NCBI GenBank assembly: GCA_947579605.1
Contig: OX388309.1
Location: forward strand, 20,775,071 to 20,839,070
Reading direction: 5' to 3'
DNA length: 64,000 bases
Source of the DNA: Athripsodes cinereus
Taxonomy: Eukaryota; Arthropoda; Insecta; Trichoptera; Leptoceridae
Under the pieces are notes generated by a model. It saw only the letters and a program-made list of their open reading frames with translations. It had not been told where the DNA came from and made no database searches. The translations under genes and the position numbers were made by a program. This document shows positions 21,376 to 33,700 of this stretch, piece after piece. Every line of letters begins with the position of its first letter. The first letter of the stretch is position 1.

Positions 21376-23082
21376 AAATACAGGTAAATAGATAATAATT
21401 ATGATTTCGTGAAATAAACGTAGGTACCTATATATTTTCTAAAATGGAATTCCCTTCAAAACTTGCTGATAATACTTTGCAAGCTATCGAATGGTTATAA
21501 ACAATTTTTTTTTATCGTATTATGTTTTTTTGTAATATTCATTTGTTGTAGTATCTAACGATGAGTAAAAGACTTCAGCTTCCTAGAATCTATCACACAT
21601 ATTTCTTAACTGGGAATTCATAAGTAATTATTGTCGCATGTATTTCCGTCATATTGTGTTGAGTTGAATTTAAAGGAAACCTGACAAACTTTCATTGAAA
21701 TTTCAATTTCTCATTTTATTACTTCCATTGATACGACCACAAAAATTAATTGATTAGATAACAGTATACAAACAGTAACTGTTGATTGTTTTTGATAAGG
21801 TCTAATTAAGGATAATTTTTGTAAAAACTATCTATGTTTGTTTCAGTTTATAGCAAACAAATTAACGTTAAAGGTTAATTTAATGTAATAATACACATAT
21901 ACCTATATTTATATTATTTGTTTCATAAGTGATACTGCAGGATAATTTTAGATAGATAAATCCATTGTGTTATATAATTAACGAATAGTTTGTTATCGTA
22001 GGATATGAAATTGATAGTGAAGTTAATTAATAAGTGTGCTTAATAATAAATTGATTGATATTGTGTTAAGTGTCGGCAAGTCTTTTAGACTGAATAAAAA
22101 TATACAGAAGCCAGCGATAGCATGTACTTAATCTACATGTCTTCATGGGTAATTGTAAGTATATTGAGACTTTTAATTAATATTATTACGTCTATAATTA
22201 ACTAATCTTGTTATCTTTGGTATTAATTAGATGGTCATATCTCTTAATATTTATCTTTGAGAAAAAATACTCTTGAGTGAGTGGAAGAAATGCAGGTTGG
22301 ACATAATTATATTACAAATTGTGATAATTTTCTTTTGACCTCATTCTTACAACATCTATGTAAAATGAAAATATACCATACCTAACAACTATTGTTTTTG
22401 TAGGTGAATCTTGTTTGGTAACGAACTTCTATAGTTATTATATTCTTATAGAAAATCACTCTATACATCTTCATAGCAAGTTAGTTATTATTACTACGAG
22501 TATTTGCTGTCTTTATGTCAGTATATTGGACAGAAAGTCTTACACCACATGAAAATAAATCAGATCTCAGTGACTCTCAATAGATATGGAGGTCCTACTA
22601 GAATTACAATACTTAACCCATTCTTATCTTCAACAACATAATTTGTCTCATTATACTATTGTCTGAATAATAAATCCCCATTACATTCAATTGAACCAGA
22701 TTGATCGGTCACCAATAAAGAGTTCTACGTCTATTATATTATGTGGTTATGTATTATTGGTTAACTAATTTGTCCTATTTCGTAGGACCTTCGTCTTGAA
22801 TATAGTTGGCGAGACATTTCTTCAATTCTGTAATAGTCAAGCTTAGACTAAACAATAAAATAATATGTATATTTCCGTTTATCAAACTTAATTATGTTCA
22901 TACATTAGGTTCATGTTGTAGTATGATTTAACGTATGACAATTATTATGTGTCAGTATCCAGTGCATATCGAATCAATATTTTCTTTAGAAGTAGTGACT
23001 CAAAATTACATGTTTTTAAGCGATATCATGAATGTGTCTAACAATAAATTAATGTCAGTTATTTAAGTTTTTTCAAATTTCC
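21376..23082. other. A+T-rich DNA, nothing recognised
   Basis: No exon, RNA gene or repeat could be supported. If upstream ANKS1 exons lie left of the window, this is intron. Confidence 0.45.
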
Positions 23083-23160
23083 TACTATACCATCACGGTA
23101 TCTCCCGTACACAAGAGGGGTAACCAGTGAACCAACTGCACGTAATAAACATAAATATGA
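23083..23160 (-). mobile_element. 3' end of the TAG-tailed retroposon
   Basis: ctatactaccatcacgg followed by tctcccgtacacaagaggggtaaccag-like sequence and a short stretch beyond it. This is a diverged, 5'-truncated minus-strand copy. Confidence 0.6.
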
Positions 23161-26100
23161 GTCATTGGTTTTTTTTTTACTATACTGTTGAAATTTAAAC
23201 TGCCATACAAACTTCTAGAATAATATTAATTGTAAACTTATGTTCAAACTTATATCTTCCACAAACAAAGCGTTTTTTCAAAGACATAAATTACACACAA
23301 GTTTTTAATCAATTTTAGAAAATCAAAGCATATTATTTAACTATACATACACCATACCTACTGGGAACATAAGTAACTTTTCGTGTTCTTCATTAAAATA
23401 CTACGTATTTTTATCTCCGTTGATTAACTCACAGGGGTATTAGCAGTTAACCTACTAACATTTAACTTCTCTTTATTCCACAGTCATTATTATTTTTTTA
23501 ACTGTACATAAAGATGATTCCCACAATCGATTGATGATACGAAAACCTATCAAACAGTTTCACAACACATAGTTAAAATATTATTATTAAAATTTCCGAC
23601 GCGTATTGTAATAAATGTTATGATAATGGAAAATGAATTTTATAAAGATTATCGTTAATAGCTACTCCACTGCTAAAGAAAGAATGTTTAACATTCGGTA
23701 TTTTGCAGTCTGATTATAAATATTGTTATATTCCGTATTCACTGTGATTTTTTAATATTTTTTTATTTGTTACATTTAAATTCTAACATTTATTAAAAAT
23801 CTGGGAATCTAAGTAGGTATATTTTTGATACAACTTCTAAACCGTGATAATTTGAATTTGGATAGTAGGTAATGCAAAATAAAATAAAAATTTGTACAAC
23901 TGAAAGTTTATTTTTACTGACCATTTTCAAAAAGCAGTCTCATACAGCTGTGTGTTGATTGATATTTAAATTCAGAAATCAATCTATAAATTGTCCATCA
24001 GAATAGACGAGTTTTTTTTGTTCTCTTCGCTGGGTACTGATTTTTTTTTTTTGTGTATAAATCTACGGAACAAGTTTCTTCATGTTATTTCAATATGAAT
24101 TTTGAAGTATTTCCATATTTTTTCAAAGCACAATCAAAAAGGATAAAAACAAGACAATATACAATCAAAAATAATTTTTAGAGTTAGATATCAAAACAGA
24201 AGATCGGTCTGTTGATATTTTCTTAGTATACACTGTCTTAAGTATGATAAAAACATTCTATTTCAGAGGCTTCAGAGCTTTCATCGAAAAAGTTTCCTAG
24301 AAATATTTAAATTTATTAAACATAACTGTTTTTAAAAGGTAGCTATTAGTTAGATACTTTCCTAAGTTAAAAATCACAATCCGACTGTTCCTTTTCACAA
24401 TCAGCTCACACATTCACGTATTATGTATTATGATTTTCATTATCGATGCACTAAGTAAAATTTACAATACCAGTTGTGTTATGTAATAGTATCACATAAT
24501 GTTATTTCCCCAACACAGCTCAGTGGTGCCTGCGAACAATGGATTTGTTTATTATAATCATTTTTCAAATTGTTTCGACATTCGTGATCGTTATTGCTTT
24601 TAACAACAACATTCTTATGAAGAATCGTCTATTCTTCTTTGTCGAGTTGATAGATAACAGTAAAACTATTATTAAAACTTGATCATCTACTTGCACGCTT
24701 CTATTTGCATGATGTTATACGTAATGCTTCGTATTATTTAACATTCCAGAAATACAACTTTATCATAACACCTTTTGTAATGAATGTGTCCGTTTGTGGT
24801 ATTTGTATAAAGTAAATATTGTGACTTTCATAGGAAATGAAACAATTACATGTTAATTATTTTTCTAAACAAAAAAGTGTGTTCATAGGTAAATATCAAA
24901 CGCACGTAAGAATGATAGTGTTAAAACTACCGTGAGAGCGTAGGCATTGCTGTGAACTATAATAAATTCAATTCAGCATTGGTAAAATTCATTATTTTAT
25001 TACTAATTAACAAATTAACAAATAATTTTTGATTTAAATTGTTGAAAAATTTAGATAAACTCACAAACCTTTCACTGATTTTGATTTTATTTATAGTCGT
25101 TTTTTTATGAAAATGTTCATACAACTATTGGATTCGAATCATTAGTGAAATATATCACAATTGTCCGGTGCTCTACCTCGTAACTTTTTTGTTTTAGTTG
25201 GATTCGTCTCATTCTACAAATTTTGTAATAAAAATGGATATTAACGATTATTGATTTCGAGAACTTATTCTGTGCTCTATTACACGCGGCCAGTAGTAAA
25301 GATTTTATTACTTACCCACTATCCATTCAACGTAATGTACCTTCACCGAGTGTGGTCCAACTTTTGTATCCTATAGTTAGTATCTTTAATTGGTACATAT
25401 ATGTTCAAACTGGCAATAATGTAATCAATTTATTTATGGTTCATTAGTCTTAAGAATAATGCGAAGTACATACACTAGGTATTATTATCTATTTAATGGA
25501 ATGAATGATTGTATACGAATTATCTTTGTAACAGTTGGAAAATAAGAAACCCCGTTGTGAGTGAAATACTTCGAATAGGCTCATCGTCTTAGGTCTGTAT
25601 GGAGAATGTATCTGAGTAATAAATTGTATACTAATTTGATAAAGAAATAAATAAAACAAGCGTTTTATTCTACTATTGATTTATTCGATGAGAGAGACGT
25701 TATTCGTCTTATCAGGACATTGTCAATCTCTAATACCTAAACACCGACACAGTGAATAATTTGATAAAAAATTTAAATGTTTATATTTAAATATAATGTC
25801 TATAGGTAGGTACCACATATTTTACATTTGACATAATATGAAATAGATAACATATTCATATTTAAGTAAGATAAAATAGGAAAAGACACTTGTAACGTTA
25901 TTTTTTAATCGTCAATATTTATTATTATTTATTTTCTTGCCTAAATAAAGCTTATAAAAATGTTTACATTAAGCTTAAATTTGAATAAATTGATATAGGT
26001 ATTAAATTATAATTCATATTAACACAATGATATTTATATAATTTGATTGACAGTTTATGTCAGATATCGGGAATATTATATTTTTGTAATATTTGTTGAT

Positions 26101-27108
26101 ATCGATACACTATAAAAATATAGGATAAAAATAATTTAAAATGTTTGATCCTCCGTTTGCATATCTTGTACGTTTTACGCATACAAGATAAAGGAAACGA
26201 TGCCTTATGAACTTGTTTAGAGCTACGGACTTATTCAATTTAATAAAAAGTTATTAGGTATATGTGTAATACTCGTAAATGAATAATAATTCGTATTGAA
26301 TATTGTTTTTCCTATTTTTTTAGAGAATAAATGAAATTTATAAAATAGTATGTCGTTGCACACACATGCATACAATTTACATCGACGTTGAAATTCCATA
26401 CTAATATCTACTGTCGTTAATGTTTTTTACTATAAGCATAATCATACCAACAATATTCTTTCTATACCTCTAAATTTTTCTATGCATGTTATAAATTAGC
26501 TATCATATCAATCAATTCATAGTATCTGTATCATTCATTAAATATTATATCATAATCATCCAATCCACAAATTTTATATCACAATACAACATAGAGCAGA
26601 TAATTTGAACTCGTTAATGATATGTAGGTACATAAAAAGTTATTCCTTTCATTAGATATAATACTCACTTTTGAATCTCACGAAGACACGGCTCCAGTAA
26701 TTAATCATTCTTTTAAATTACACATGTACTCGTAGGTATAACCAACTTAATTAGAGAAGATAGTTACATGTACTGAAACTTTATTACTAAATTAAAGATA
26801 TTACGTATAGTAAGTACGTAATAGATTTATGATATCGTGATGGTAAAGTATCAAGGTGATTTGCAGCTTCAGTCGGGAAATCCAAGGTTCCAATCTTCAT
26901 TGGTAGTTGACTTATTTTTCCTTCTAAATACAAGAATATTACTTACTTTGTAAGTATTTGGGGTATATTTCTTACCCAGATATTTTCGTTGAAATATTCG
27001 ATATACATAATTACATAACTTCGAAGCTTGTTTTTGACTTGTTTATTTTATGCAAAAAATTAAATGAGTGTGATTGGATATTAGGAAATATCTAGATTTT
27101 TTGTAAGA
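23161..27108. other. A+T-rich DNA, probably intron
   Basis: No ankyrin-repeat exon of the ANKS1 gene is visible here, and no other gene. A diverged half of the 3018-3163 MITE family lies at 25655-25730. Confidence 0.45.
25655..25730. mobile_element. Diverged half of the 3018-3163 MITE family
   Basis: cgttttattctactattgat, then cttatcagg and tcaatct with similar spacing, follow the left arm and core of the element at 3018-3163. The matching right arm is missing. Confidence 0.5.
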
Positions 27109-27180
27109 TGTATTTGGGTTTTTGTCATAAACCGTCAATACCTTTCACAGTAAACTAAAAGCTTGTGTCGTGAAAGGGGA
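27109..27180 (-). mobile_element. 3' fragment of the tRNA-derived SINE
   Basis: The tail part of the SINE (tcacgacacaagcttttag and the tactgtgaaaggt segment on the minus strand) without the tRNA-like head. It lies about 150 bp upstream of the first visible ANKS1 exon. Confidence 0.75.
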
Positions 27181-27334
27181 TTATAAATTATATTATATTC
27201 AAGATAATAAAATATTAATTTATTATCTAGAACTAATAGAATAATGTCGTAAAGTACTACCTAATCTGACAATAAGTTTTTATTTAATGTTATTTTGTGA
27301 ATTTTTATTGATTGAATTATTTCATTTGTTTCAG

Positions 27335-27720
27335 GTCTCTTCAAAGGTTCGACCACAACCTTAGATGGAGTAGGTCTTAGGCCTACGCCAGCAGAACGGC
27401 CTAAATCACTTCGTACACTCAAGAGTGTGTACGATGGTGGAGGACCATTCAACTACCATGTTAACCCGTTAAACCAAAACAATCAAATCCACCATTTCAA
27501 TCATCAAGCCTATCAGGGGAATCAACATCAGGGGAATAATCAAAATTATCATGGGACGCAAATTAATCAAATCGATAGGACTGGAATGTATAAGACTGAA
27601 TTGGAAGATCCATGGCAGTACAGAACAGGAAGAGAGCCTAAAGAGGAGAAGAAGGATACTGCAGGATCAACTGGAGCTTTGGAAAAGTCCTTATCTATTT
27701 TGAGTCCCTTCGATGAACAG
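27335..27720 (+). CDS. ANKS1: ANKS1 exon A (first visible)
   Basis: The acceptor is tttgtttcag. The exon begins with the last two bases of a codon, so an upstream exon must exist. It contains 128 further codons and ends in phase 0 before gttagt. It encodes [16 protein letters not shown], then a stretch rich in N, Q and H with short near-repeats ([10 protein letters not shown]), and ends SILSPFDEQ. The low-complexity part is probably an insect-specific linker. Confidence 0.9.
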
Positions 27721-30700
27721 GTTAGTTACAATAATACATATTTAATAGCATCAGTCATTTAGCTCTCTTAGAATTGAGACGCACCATATTATTCATGATA
27801 ATGTTAATGTAGGTAGTAAAATGTTACAGCGAATTTTAGTTTACTATTCTTGTGTGTTGTATCTGGAATCTGGACCATTAAGGAGTATAATTTTAGCATC
27901 TGTTATTAGCATTCCACAAGAGTTAAGTACTTTAAATACTGACTAGAGAATGTACTTATCTTATTCTTTAACTACGCAATACTTTGTAGAGTTCATTTAC
28001 TTATGTAGCGCTTTTCAAGGACACATTTATTTTGACTTGATTCATTATGTACTCGTGATATTAATTTTTTTAAAACGACGTCCGAGTATACGCAGTTATA
28101 ATTGTCACATTTTTGGTAATCATGGAAGAATTTGAGATTTGGTACCTCTTCTAGCTTTTTTTCTATGAAATCACAATGATGAGGTCTTACTTTATATTTT
28201 TATGATAATGTGGTTCAGTGACACTTACAAATTATAAGAACAGGATAACTCTTTTAGCCAGCAACATATTTTCAATGTAATTTTAAATCTGGAAGGAGAG
28301 TTGTTTTATTGTATATATATTTTTGTATCTTGTTCGCAGGAGGAGTGGGCCAAAATATCTGAAATAATGGCATCTTTTGGCAGCAAACTGGTTCGCGAAA
28401 GTGTTTTTGCTGAAGAGCTTGAACGTGAATTTCAATCAAGACTTGGTTTAGCTGGAGCTATTGCAAGGAGAACTCCAAGTCCCGCTCCTGAAATTATTCA
28501 AGAAAAACCAGACACTATACCAGCCTGGCTCAACTCAATAGGATTATCTAATTTGGAATTAAATTTTGTCAACAATGGATACGACGAACTGGCATTCATT
28601 GTAAGTCTTAATATTTTTTTTGCCACTAATTGGTATCATTCTTGAAAGTGCTTAAAATCGTTGATCATTTTATAATGCTTTTTGAATGGATAATTTCAAC
28701 ATACACATGTTTTTATGGCACTATTGTAGTTTATTAAATACTAAGAGCTGAAGTCGAGAAATATGCAAAATGAAACAATTTTTGTAACATGGATTCGATC
28801 ATTCGATGTTAAAGTTTCCAATAATCACTGATGTACGATTTACCTAATTTGTTTTCCATGGAAAAATTCATTTTAATGTTTTATTTTCCCTATAATGTGT
28901 CATCAGACTGGGTACTTACATATTTATTTAATGCATTTCGCACGACGTCATTATTGATAAGAGCGGATGTAGATATAGGTACAAGTGAAGGTGACAGAGC
29001 CAATGGATTGAAACGGATAACGCAACGTACTGTGCTTAGTATTTTTTTCAAAAATAGTTATTCATCTCGATCCTGTTTTGGAGATTCTGAATAAGCGTGC
29101 ATTATAAATATTACTTGTACTTGTATGTGGAGCTTATTTACCTATTAAATAGTTAACTATTTAAATACCCGCTGATAACGATATTGTCCATACATTTTTT
29201 AACATGTGCCTTTTTTCATAAAGGAATAAAATTATTTATGTGACTGACATGCATTGCTGTCTATTAAGAAAAGCCTTCGTCAAAAATTTCACCTTACAAT
29301 CGTTTTTTGTATATTATGTAAAATGACACAAAAAGTCGTTGTAATGGAAAAAGTCTGCACATTGAAAAAGTTATTGTTTTTCAATTTAAAATTCAGTACA
29401 CTAAAAAAGAATTTGATTTTTATATTCTTGAAGAATATTTTTTTTACATTCTTAAACAGTATGGTGAAAAACTAATACAAGAAGTTTTACAGAAACAATG
29501 ACGTAGTTAAACAACGACGGCATTTCCGTTATTTATATTTTTCCAATCATTATTAATTTTCGTAGTTAGGAGTGTTTATTATACAATATTTATTTATTTA
29601 TAAAAATTGATAAGTAATCATTTATCAATCAGCTGTCTGTATGACGGTTGACACATACCTAGCCCCGCCATTATCTGTACTTATTTTCTGTAGGTATATT
29701 AAGTTATTGTTTTCATTACAATATTCATGCATTTTGGTCTCGTTTTTTTAATATTAATTATTCAAAAAAAATTCTAGTTGTACAAATTGCAATATCCTGT
29801 TAACTTTGACACTAACTCAATATATTTTTTTTAACAAAATTGTAATGCATGCTGATTTTAAAAAATGGTGATATTTTCAAATTGATGTATAGTTTTGGAA
29901 TTACATGAGTACGAAATACATTTGATGTTTTTATACGTTAAAACTCGATAACCATATAATATATACTTAGACCTTCGTGGAGTCCACGAAAATAAATAGG
30001 CCTCTCTCCCATTTTCTTCAAGTGTCCTGTTAAAGGCAGGTGTTCGTAAAATTTCCCGTATAAGATAGTGAACATCTGCAATTCAGTGATAAGGGATCCT
30101 GATCGTTTTATTTTTTGTTGGCATGAAGAAGACAGCCTGCATGTTTATTACTTGCAGTTAGTCCACTGGCTACCCTACTTGTAGGATATGCCGTGATGGT
30201 ATATGTAAATATACTTAAGACTTAGGAAATAAATATATACTTAGGACTCAACAATATATGATTTATTATTTACAATTTTTTAGGATGATGAATGAATTGA
30301 CGTTATCTTTTCTAAGCCTTATATGGTAGTTTCATGTGTTAAATTTCATAGCCTTTTGAGTTTCGCAAGAAAATTAATAATAGAATCTGAAAACTTTACT
30401 CGTATAGTAGTTTTGCATGTTTCCAATATTATTAAATAGAAGGTTTGTAAAAACTACACAAGCATGATCAATACAGTTGGTATAGATTGATGTTTTACAG
30501 TGATGTCGGTTGGGAATTGTCAATTGAAACCTTATTATTATTAGGTATATATGTCAGCATGTTAATATTCATGCATCAGTTGACAATGAGGTTATTGAGT
30601 TTTTTTTTTATCAATTTAATGAAAACAAACTTGAAAATACTGGCCTTCGTTGTTTGTAGCAGTAGGTAGGTACAATGATAAGGCATTTAATAGGTTGATA

Positions 30701-33700
30701 TGAAACGATACCTACCATAGGAAACAGTCTTACATCGATATTGGTGCAATTCGTGTTGCGCTAAACATCGCCATTCCTATCATATATGATTTTTATTATT
30801 TTTTGTAGTTTATTCGTTTTTTTCACAATCTCTTTTATACAGTACGTTTTTATGTAACGATGTATAAACTATTTCTGTTTTTGTTTTATTATATTCAGTG
30901 AATTAAATGCATTGTACTAATTTATATTGTTGACATAAAAGTTCATTATGTGTTCCTTTGTGCGCTGTAAATACAATTCTATAAAGAAAGCTGTTTCTAA
31001 GAAGTCATGTGTGTGCGTTGTAAGTCGTGGTTATTTAATATATACCTAGTTTGTTTTTAATATGTATCTATCTATATTTGCACAAAAATATAGGTTTTGT
31101 GGGCTAGGTATACAAAGAATTCAAGTGTAGGTATCTTTGTTAAATATGATATGAAGTTAATAGTTTGATTTCTTTTTTGTTCGTCCTTCTGCCCTTTTTT
31201 TATTTTTATGTATGTAGGTATACTATTCCCTACAACAAGACAAATTTTGTTGTTTGAAGTGTTCATTCAACTTATTGAAACTAAACGGGATTATCTCATT
31301 TTTTCGCAGAATGGTGTTATTGAAGATAATGATTTCGAAGAGATGGCTATCGGCGAACCGGAAAAGACCAAGATAATTGAGGCTGTTCAGAGTCTTCCAA
31401 AAAAGATTGAAGATGTCATGTCGTTACCACGAACTGAAGACAGTCACAATAATAATGTCGCTGATAAAAATGGGGAGGAGAAACCAGAAGATCCTGCAGC
31501 TGTTGACAAATGGTTGCAATCAATAGGTAAAAATAAGAAATGTTTTATTATTAAAAACAAATAGGTATCGACTGTTTAAAAGTTAATGGTTCCTTGTGGC
31601 ATCGTTTTTATATTTTATCTTATCCATAGGCTTAGAATGTTACCAAGATACCTTTAGAAGGCACCTTTACACGGATATGGAAAGGGTGCGAAGGATATGG
31701 GAAGTAGAATTGACTGCTGTATTAGAAATACAGAAAGTAGGACATCGGAGAAGGATTCTGGCTTCTGTTGCTGGACGTCAGAATGGACCTGTGAGCAATA
31801 TGGAGGACATTAAGGCTGATCTCAATAATTTGGTAAGTTGCCATTTGCCCATCACATTAATTAACTATGTCATATAAGTATTAAAAATTATGCCATAATT
31901 TTTATTGCAAATATTTTGGTTTTAATTTTCATGGATGTTATCAAAAATATTGATAATAATTTTACTTTATAGTTATTGGAAATCGACTCGATGTCACGAA
32001 GATCTCCGTATAAGGTTAGAACAATTGAGCGTGTGATTACCAATTTACTAAATACACACGTGTTTCTGAACATTCCCGTTTGCGACACCCGAATTAAATA
32101 ATTAATATTTGATATAAAATTTGTGTATTGGAAATTGGTTTGGGTTTAAGCATAATATTTTAATTATCATTTCGCTTTCACATCAAATACCTGCATACAT
32201 TGCCACAACTCTCTTACTAAATGATTTTGTTTCATCTTTAACGTGATCTTCCGGACCACCAACTGTTTGTTTTTGTATTATCCATTCAGCACCTTCCTTT
32301 AACAATATACATAACCTTCTCAAGTTCCTATACTATTCGTGTGGTTTGGTCTATTTTTGATATGATCTTACAAAGCTATTCATAATTTTCCTATTCATCA
32401 ATCACAATGTTGATATTTCTATGAAGTGATTTGACAATGTGCTTACTAGACTCATGTCCCTCGTCATTAATTTGTTCGCTGCTTTCAATAATAAAACTGT
32501 TTTTTGAACCCTTCCTTATTAAGTAAAAAAATATCAACTTGTTACTTTTTTACTTCCGCTTCAATATTTTGCAACCTTTATGTACGAGCAGTATAAAATT
32601 TATTCAAACCATAACACTTCTGTCTGCTTTTTGCACCTTGTTTCGAGCCAGTCTTAATTGTTGAGCTCTACATAATATTTTTTTCATCTGCGTGTTTCTT
32701 TTTTGTTGACATATCTTCAAAGTCCATTTTGGTATCATTTCGATATTCAAATAAATATGTTTGTTTGCATCCTTTACCTAGGATGATTTAAAGTCTGTAA
32801 AGTTATGAAATATAATTAGTTATCCATTATGGGAAAATTGTAATTCAGACAGCAAAAAAATCCTCAAAAGTCAGAAGCCAAGCCTTCAATGTTTGCATAG
32901 TTTTATGAAACTCTAAATAATATACAAGTTATCATTGAATAATATCAAATATAGTAGTGATCTTTATCACGTATTATGTTGTCATAATTTTTGTTTGAAG
33001 TACCGTTACAAAGTTGACTATAGCGACGTTGTGTGAATGTATCTAATTAGCGAATCATTTAGAGTGTGGTACGATGGTACTTGAACACCTACGACCATAT
33101 TATTGTCGTCTGGGTGTTGACGTATAATAACAAATTAGCAGTAACACGAATACATACTAGATGAGATGTCTTTTGTTTGCTATACTGTAATCCTCACTTC
33201 ACAATTGCATATTTATTAAGTATGATATACGTAATTATTGTACAACGGGATGTGTACCTATTTTGGTACATATCTTCTGCATCATATTATATAATTCTTC
33301 AATATATCCACATTGTCACCTTTTGTAGTACAAAGCAATTGAGATGTGCCAATTATATTTTACCGTGCGATTTTTTTAGTTTGTGTCTACTGGATTTTTT
33401 TACAGGGGTTATGAACATTTTGTGTTATTATACATTTATAGCATTTTACTCGATATGCAAATAATACCTATTTCTCACGTCAAAAAAGGCTATCAATGAA
33501 AAAATATAATAATTACGTTAATATACCTACTTAAAAAAAACAACTCTGACACGGTTTCAAATTAAGTGTAATCTACAGTAGAACGAAATGCTTTTTTTTT
33601 AATTTATCCAGTTATGGAGTTCTTCTTTTTGTGCAGCAATACTATAAATAAGTGGAATGTGTTTTATTTAATAGGAATATTTGGACTCGAGAAAATCCTT

